From assembly GCA_030490835.1 (NCBI GenBank), contig CM059971.1, positions 868,001 to 932,000 on the forward strand: 64,000 bases of DNA. Reading direction: 5' to 3'. A program made the position numbers and the translations under genes. The notes under the pieces were generated by a model. The model worked only from the letters and a program-made list of their open reading frames with translations. It was not told the DNA's origin and made no database searches. Positions within the stretch are counted from its first letter, which is position 1. Every line of letters begins with the position of its first letter. Origin of the DNA: Annona cherimola (taxonomy: Eukaryota; Streptophyta; Magnoliopsida; Magnoliales; Annonaceae). Below are positions 58,128 through 64,000 of the stretch, piece by piece.

Positions 58128-60442
58128 TAATTAAGATTTGATGATTATGTTTTGAAGGGAAGTGGAAAAAAGGCTGTAAAGGCTATCTTAATTTTCAAAT
58201 GGCCTTACAGTATGAAAATGTCATTTATATATCGAATGAAAAGTCTGATATTCCATATGTCTTAATTTGTATTTTAAAATGCAAAGTTTATGCATATATG
58301 AGTTATCTAAGTGTATTTTTGAATACAAAAGGATGGAGAGGCTTTAATAGCCTATAATACATAAAATTTTAGATATAGTACAGTTTAAAATTTATAAATT
58401 CTAAGTATGAAAAATCTATAAGATTAAGATTAACTTAATTTTTATGATGTCACCTTGTTGAATTTCATGTATTGATGTTTTAAATGAGGTTAAGATATTT
58501 GCCCAAGTGGGGGATGATTCTTAGATGTAAGTCATATTGAAAGGACTAAACCAATATTTTAAATAAAATGAAAGAAAACAAGATATATTTTTTGGGTAAA
58601 ATAAGGTTATTAGTTAATATGTCAAATGATCTTAGTTGTTATTAGATAGTTAAATTGAATTATATGATTGAGATTTTAAAGAAAGAAATGTAAATAATAG
58701 GGAACCTAATGAATGTGTCGATGTAGATAACCCTATTATGTGTAAATGAGATCTGAGTTGTAGTAGATGAATTTACTGTTTGAAAATATAAGTTTTATGG
58801 AAACAAAATGAAAATGGAATATAATTTTTTAAGTTGTATAAATAATTGTAGAAGCTATATTGAGTTTATATGTTCATTATGTGTTATGTATAAAGTTAAA
58901 ACTCAAATTACAATTATTAGTTAAGTATTAAATGCAAACTAATGCAATTTATAAGCTTATTCAAATGTAGGTTAAATGTGGAATGATATATAGATTTAAA
59001 TAGCTGGAAAGTAAGAAATTTTAGATTCAATTCAAGTTTAAGTGTAAAGGGTATTTCAAGGGTACTTAACTTGTAAGGCTATGGTTCATCCAATTTGAAA
59101 GACTGGTTAAGTCAAAAAGGAGTTAGGAATTTTGGATAAGGAGATTTCAAGTTCATGAATACTTGAACTCCATGTGTAAAGGTCTTGAAAAGTTATGTGG
59201 TTAGATGTATAATCAATCATGAAATAAGTATGTATAATGGGTTAAATAAAATGCTTAGAAGTATTCTTTGTTGGCTATAATAGGAAAAGGTAAAGAAAAG
59301 ATGAAAGATAGTATAAAGGAAAAATAGAGGAATGCTAAAGGAAAGAGGTAAGCAAGCTCTTCAAGATTCCTTTTGTTCAAAAGAATTTTATTATAAGAAA
59401 AATATGTTCTTGCCTTTTATTTCAAGTGAGTTTGTTTTATTTAAATGTTTCTTGAAATTGACATACATTGAAAAGGTACTTAGGGATGACCATTACCCTG
59501 TGCATAGGTCTTACAAAAAGAATGTGCACTTAAAATATTTTTACAACTTGATTTTCATGTACAAACTCTGTTATCATGTTGAGTAGGCAAAACTTAATTT
59601 ATGTCATAAATGCATAAAATGAATGTGTGAATGGAACTCATGCATGAGGCTTTGTCAAGGTTGTAATTGGATAGGTAGTCCATCCTTGACATTGTCTAGT
59701 CGGTGCGTCCGACGTATGGGCGGGTGATCACTTGATAAGTGTTATCTGCCAAACGAGGAATAAGTCGTGGAATGATGCATGTGTGTATATTAATCTCATT
59801 ATTACACATGCATAAGGAGATTTTAAGAGTTTTATGATTTTAGTTAATGCCACGGAATTTGGAAATTATTTATTTCTAAATGCTTACTTACTGGGTATTT
59901 TATATTCATTGTTTTCAACTAATCAGTGAGTGCAGATTATGCAGATTTGATAGAAGAGACTTCACTGCTAGTTGAGCAATGAAGGTATAATTTTTAATAT
60001 TTTTTATGAATATGGGTTCATGGGATTGTAATTATTATAATTGCGAGTATGTTTTATATTTGAATGTTTTATGCTATTGTTAAACGTAGTAGTTAGCTTC
60101 TCTTGTGAAATATGATTATATAAGGAATGTATTAGTTTGAATTGAAGTAAATATGCGTAAATTAGTAGGAAATGTTGAAATTGTGTTGATTATCAGGTTT
60201 TTGTATTACCCAAACATCCTAAGTATAAACGGCATGCCGTCAGATTTTAGTTAAGTAAATGAAACCAATGTAGGTTGTAAAGAGAAGAAAAAAAAATTCA
60301 GGCTCATTTCTGACAATTAGGAAAAGCTTCTGCTTGTATAAGCAATGAAACTTTCGGTTTCATTCATAAATTTCACCACTTAAAAAGATCCGTGGATTAA
60401 GATAACACGCGTTGTGGCGAGCCCGTGGGTCGGGGCACTACA
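58128..60442 (+). mobile_element. 5'-truncated long LTR (same family as 15615 and 21956)
   Basis: It follows the reverse complement of about 24230 down to 21956. It carries the 3' region (CTTACTTACTGGG, CAACTAATCAGTGAGTGCAG), the TTTTAGTTAAGTAAATGAAACC segment and the terminus GGGGCACTACA at 60442. The 5' 1.7 kb is missing. It interrupts or abuts the RNase H-like relic. Confidence 0.85.
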
Positions 60443-60660
60443 ATAATCTAGCTACCAGTGCATGATTAACTAGAGAATTGGCAGCAGCATTTCCATTTCG
60501 ATAAGCATGAGAGAGTACAGCTGTTAAAGGAGGAGCTGTATCTTTTGAACCATGTGGCTAATGGGAGAACGAACTGGCACCTTCCCCAAGAGGAAATGAG
60601 AGAGGACGAAAGAGTCCGTCTCAAAAATGATCTTGCAGTAGTTAAGCATTTTTATCTCTT
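60443..60660 (-). pseudogene. RNase H-like (RVT_3) domain relic
   Basis: On the minus strand, MLNYCKIIFETDSFVLSHFL (from 60649) then GKVPVRSPISHMVQKIQ matches the middle of the plant RNase H-like domain (the FETDS strand with its catalytic D). After a one-base shift near 60530, LSHAYRNGNAAANSLVNHAL (to about 60450) is the hallmark H-x-x-R-x-x-N-x-x-A-x-x-L motif. The domain is cut by the LTR end at 60442. Such domains occur in plant non-LTR elements and as single-domain host genes; the source cannot be decided. Non-functional. Confidence 0.7.
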
Positions 60661-61221
60661 CAAAACTTTTTTCATAATAACTTTTTTTTTTTTTAAGATT
60701 ATCAAACACACCCTTTGATGACACGTGGTAAAATTCTGATGGTGCTTCTTCTATGTGAGATTTCGCGGTGATATCCGTCCGTTTGTTAATAGGCAGAAGG
60801 GAGAAGTGGAAATTGAGGATGTTATCTTCTTTGACAAGTAATAAAATGATACGATAATGGGAAAAGTATAACGGAAAGTGGGAATTGAGGGTGTCATTAT
60901 TTTTGAAAAACAAAATTTTTGTTTATTTATTGCAAAACAGAAAGGTGTTAAGTATGAGTATACAAATTTTTTTGGACAAATTCCTTATATACCGACTAAT
61001 TTGTGACCTAATTCCACTTATACCCACGTTGTTTAGGTGGGCTGTTAACCCTCTTTGAAATGACAAATATATTCATCCCTAATTATACTTTTATATCTAA
61101 AAATTCATATTATAATGATTTTGTACTAATTCTACAAGTATAAAATTATATATTATTTGAATATAAATTTTTCACTTTAAGTAAAACAATCTTAAATTAT
61201 ATTAGGGCTTGGGCATATTCT

Positions 61222-61437
61222 TCATTTTAGATATTTATTTTTTATTTTTGAAAATCAGTGGCATTTTAGGTAATTTTAATTTACTAAAATGCCACTGCTT
61301 TTCAAAAATAAAAAATAAATATCTAAAAATCTCCAAAAATGATAAAAATTGATACATAGGTTAAATACACTTGGGCTAACAAGTTTATGAAAAAAATTTA
61401 AAAAAATAAAAAAATAGGTATATGTGCCTATTGCCAG
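61222..61437. mobile_element. Hairpin MITE replacing NLR sequence
   Basis: Inverted arms (ATTTATTTTTTATTTTTGAAA / TTTCAAAAATAAAAAATAAAT) flank a short centre at about 61270-61280. The right arm continues for another 110 bp without a left partner, so one side is truncated. It sits exactly where homology to 841-1290 of the left copy is lost. Confidence 0.7.
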
Positions 61438-61440
61438 GTG

Positions 61441-61600
61441 CGGGAGATCGCACCTCGACATCTTCTTCCTGAGTGGCCGCATGCCATGGAGTGGCTTGCG
61501 AGGGAGGCAGAAGGATGCCGGGGGGGGGAGGGGAGGGGTGTCATTTTGAACGAGGTAGCCGTGGCTTGCCAGGTGGAATGGATGAAACAAAGGCTCCGCT
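61441..61600 (+). pseudogene. Remnant of the NLR coiled-coil gene
   Basis: Pieces of the left-copy gene remain: CGACATCTTCTT near 61457, GAGGCAGAAGGATGCCGGGG near 61503 and GTGGCTTGCCAGGTGGAATG near 61560, corresponding to 1290-1420. Translation is scrambled by deletions and a G-run, and there is no start codon or N-terminal helix. Confidence 0.75.
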
Positions 61601-62574
61601 TTTATATAATTTGGGATACAATGATTAGTTTTATATAACCTCCTTAATTTTTAAAAGTTTGAAGTTTTATAAAAAAAAAAATATAATCCATTTATTGTAT
61701 TTAAACCTATTTGTTTAGTTAGGAGACTAAGATTCATCCAAAAACAATATGAACGCATGCCATATTTGCTCAGAAATATGTACATTTATGTGTAAATTAA
61801 GAAAATATTTAGATTCATTCATATGTATATTAGAATTTAGTAATAATTCATAAAATCTTTTATCCAAATATCTATAATATTTTAGATGGTTTAGATGTTG
61901 AAAATATTACTTAAAAATTAATATTTAATATTATTTTATTTTATTACGTTGATTTTACACATTTTGTAAATGGGGCTCATATATAGTGATGCTAGACAAA
62001 TAAATTTTTGTTATAATAATTTAAATAATGTTAAATACAATGAATGAAGTGGATTTTACATCAACCATCTGGATATTAAAAATGAAAAAGATTACAATAA
62101 AGAGGGATTTCATAGAAGTACTAAACCTTTTATTTAAGGGTTATATCTTTCCAATTTATTGGTGGAGCTATTTCTCTAGGTTTTATGGATAAAGTTGTAT
62201 CTTAAATATTTGTAAGAATGCATCAGGGCATTATTATAAGAAATATTTTTGATCATATTACAAGAAATATTGATATGGACGGAAATATACAAAAAAAACA
62301 TAATGTATGAATTTGATTTGAAAAATAAATAATTAATATTATAAAATAAACAATTAACATTATAAAAAATATTGGATACCCATTTAACCATTTAAATCTA
62401 ATTTCTATATGCTAGTTTTGACCAATTATACATATATCCAATATATTTAAATTTTTATACAGTGATTTTAATAGGAAAACATAATTAGCAAGACAGCTTG
62501 GGATGTTTTATTACCCGTTAGAAAGTGTTTATTTTCGAAAAGCTTTATGGAAAAAGCTCTCGCCCTTTAAAGCC

Positions 62575-62948
62575 AGATCCTCATCTTATGCTCTTAGTGT
62601 TGCATGCTCCTAGGCGCATACACTTATTTTATTTATTTTTTTGAAAATTTTTCATAAATTTGTTAGCCCAAGTGTATTTAATCTGTGTATAAATTTTTAC
62701 TATTTTTGGAATATTTTAGATATTTATTTTTTATTTTTGAAAATCAATGACATTTTAGGTAAAATTATCTAAAATATCACTGATTTTCAAAAATAAAAAA
62801 TAAATATCTAAAAATCTCCAAAAATAATAAAAATTGATACAAACGTTAAATACACTTAAGCTAACAAGTTTGTGAATTTTTTTTCAAAAATAATAAAAAA
62901 AATAGGTGCATGCCCCGGGAGCATGCTCCGGCCGCATGCAACCTAGGT
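62575..62948. mobile_element. Hairpin element between 11-bp direct repeats
   Basis: CCTTTAAAGCC occurs at 62564-62574 and 62949-62959; the left segmental copy has it once (about 2707-2718), so the 374 bp between are an insertion. Its core (62599-62942) begins GTTGCATGC and ends GCATGCAAC, with arms of about 160 bp around 62765 (TTTTAGGTAAAATTATCTAAAA). An 11-bp duplication and long inverted repeats suggest a Mutator-like MITE. Confidence 0.75.
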
Positions 62949-63193
62949 CCTTTAAAGCCGGAGTTCGGCAGAGGGAGGGAAGACAACACCAAAAAGAGTC
63001 TTTCCTCTCCACCGCTTGACAGTTGCCTCCCTTCACCTTCATCACTTTCTCTACAAAGGTGATAAAAACACGTAAGAACCGACATTCTTTGCAAAGCTCT
63101 TAAACTCGACTACTGCATCTACTCACTATTCACATATTTTTATAAAATCACTTTTTTTTTTTTATTGCTTTCACGACAGACCAGTTTGATTCC

Positions 63194-64000
63194 ATGGATG
63201 ATCATGATTATTTGCCAGCGGAACCAGCGCCTTTTGCGAGAGAGCCTATAGAACCACCCTCATCCACCACTGACTCCAGTGATTCAGATAATTCTGATGT
63301 TCCAGCATCAACTCCGCCACCTCCGACGCCACCTTCGCCGCCGCCGCCGCCGACGCCGCCGCCGCCTCGGACATTGCTACATATTTCCGATCAAGCTGCC
63401 CGCCGCCGCCGCTATTGGTGCATCTACGAGATTCCCTACAACCTCCAGCAAAGAGCCGTAGATGCTTACGCCCCTCTGGTTGTCAAATTAGGCCCTCTCG
63501 GATACGAATGCACTATGGAGACCATCCGACAGCAGAAATGGTGTTACCTGCGAGAGGCCCTCTCTGCCACCTGCGATGTCCAACGTGGATTCCAGAATCT
63601 TCATCAGCAAATCCAAAAATTGGAGCGACGCGCGCGCAAGTGCTATTCTAAAAATTTGAGTCGCATCAACAGCTATGATTTTGTTACTATGATGGTTCTC
63701 GACGGTTGCTTCATACTTCAAATCCTTCTCAAGGAGAGGGAGCGTCACCGTATCAGCTCCGGCGATCCCATCTTCGAACAAAGATGGCTCTTTCTCAAGG
63801 TCAAGCGCGACATGATGCTGCTGCGCTGCCAAATCCCCTTCTTCGTCCTCGAGCACCTCTTCGACCACCTTAAGTCCTCAATGAGCATCAACGCCTCGCT
63901 CCCCGAAGTCGTCTACGGCTTCTTCAAGGATAGAATCAAAGGTCCTCCCCGCAATATCAACGCCAAACCCAAGCATCTGCTGGACATCCTACATTCGAAT
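63194..64000 (+). CDS. DUF247 family protein, copy C, open, runs off the window (269 codons visible)
   Basis: ATG at 63194 (MDDHDY, the start shared with copies A and 8837) opens a frame I followed codon by codon to 64000 without a stop. Residues 1-75 are an acidic/serine patch (STTDSSDSDNSD) then a proline-rich run coded by CCG repeats. DUF247 starts at about 77 with RRRRYWCIYEIPYNLQQRA, then AYAPLVVKLGPL, METIRQQKWCYL (108), MVLDGCFILQIL (167), RDMMLLRCQIPFFVLEHLF (205-223) and HLLDILHSN at the edge. The missing part should hold the FEGGVLKIP-type segment and the C-terminal membrane helix seen in A and B. It carries none of the lesions of A or B, so it may be the working gene. DUF247 proteins are plant-specific, usually about 400-550 residues, and of unknown biochemistry. 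Confidence 0.9.
   Translation, partial: MDDHDYLPAEPAPFAREPIEPPSSTTDSSDSDNSDVPASTPPPPTPPSPPPPPTPPPPRTLLHISDQAARRRRYWCIYEIPYNLQQRAVDAYAPLVVKLGPLGYECTMETIRQQKWCYLREALSATCDVQRGFQNLHQQIQKLERRARKCYSKNLSRINSYDFVTMMVLDGCFILQILLKERERHRISSGDPIFEQRWLFLKVKRDMMLLRCQIPFFVLEHLFDHLKSSMSINASLPEVVYGFFKDRIKGPPRNINAKPKHLLDILHSN

Larger units (their letters stand above)
60806..64000. repeat. Right copy of the segmental duplication (partner 1-3926)
   Basis: Same order as the left copy. It has a hairpin MITE (61222-61437) where the left copy has most of the NLR coiled-coil gene, no Tourist MITE at 61728, and a 374-bp insertion at 62575-62948. The match continues into DUF247 copy C and off the window. Confidence 0.85.

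Noticed and set aside
1..64000. An endogenous viral element or a defence-type gene system
   Set aside because: No coat, movement or viral polymerase motifs were recognised outside the Copia and LINE reverse transcriptases, and no clustered multi-gene operon-like system exists in this plant DNA.

Overview
This is nuclear DNA from a flowering plant. The evidence is three plant-specific coding families (DUF247, the coiled-coil end of an NLR resistance protein, and a REM-type B3 domain), plant-type transposons, and very AT-rich intergenic DNA. I cannot name the species. There is no bacterial or organellar gene organisation. Most of the window is transposon-derived; intact coding sequence is scarce.

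Layout. Positions 1-3926 are the left copy of a segmental duplication whose right copy begins at 60806 and runs off the window. Both copies carried an NLR coiled-coil gene followed by a DUF247 gene. On the left the NLR piece is still an open 121-codon frame (1059-1424), but DUF247 copy A (2963-6974) is broken by frame lesions and by a 2.48 kb solo LTR. On the right the NLR piece has decayed, while DUF247 copy C (63194-64000+) is open to the last base. Two more DUF247 relics lie at 8837-9215 and 11966-13559.

From 13.9 to 30 kb: an RTE-type LINE fragment, a hemopexin-fold (albumin-2-like) pseudogene, two long related LTRs in opposite orientation (15615-20219 and 21956-25989, the second with a perfect 5-bp target duplication), and AT-rich tandem repeats built on a GGTTAGA-containing motif.

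The best-preserved unit is a complete Ty1/Copia element at 30546-35852. It has near-identical 629/630-bp LTRs, a CTTCT target duplication, a primer-binding site, a polypurine tract and one uninterrupted 1327-codon gag-pol frame. It is a recent insertion.

From 37.9 to 60.4 kb: LTR fragments, one B3-domain exon (40115-40385), a block of about 4 kb present in two or three diverged copies (40.8-45.0, 49.0-52.3 and 53.8-54.2 kb), many Tourist-like and hairpin MITEs, a hAT-like element nested in a Tourist MITE, a second LINE fragment and an RNase H-like relic.

How it fits together: this looks like a birth-and-death gene cluster (NLR plus DUF247) expanded by segmental duplication and broken up by repeated transposition. 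The duplicated copies act as internal controls, because several insertions can be read against an empty site elsewhere in the same window. I found no convincing wholly new system. The most biologically interesting items are the single open DUF247 copy, the retained coiled-coil-only NLR frame, and the young Copia element.
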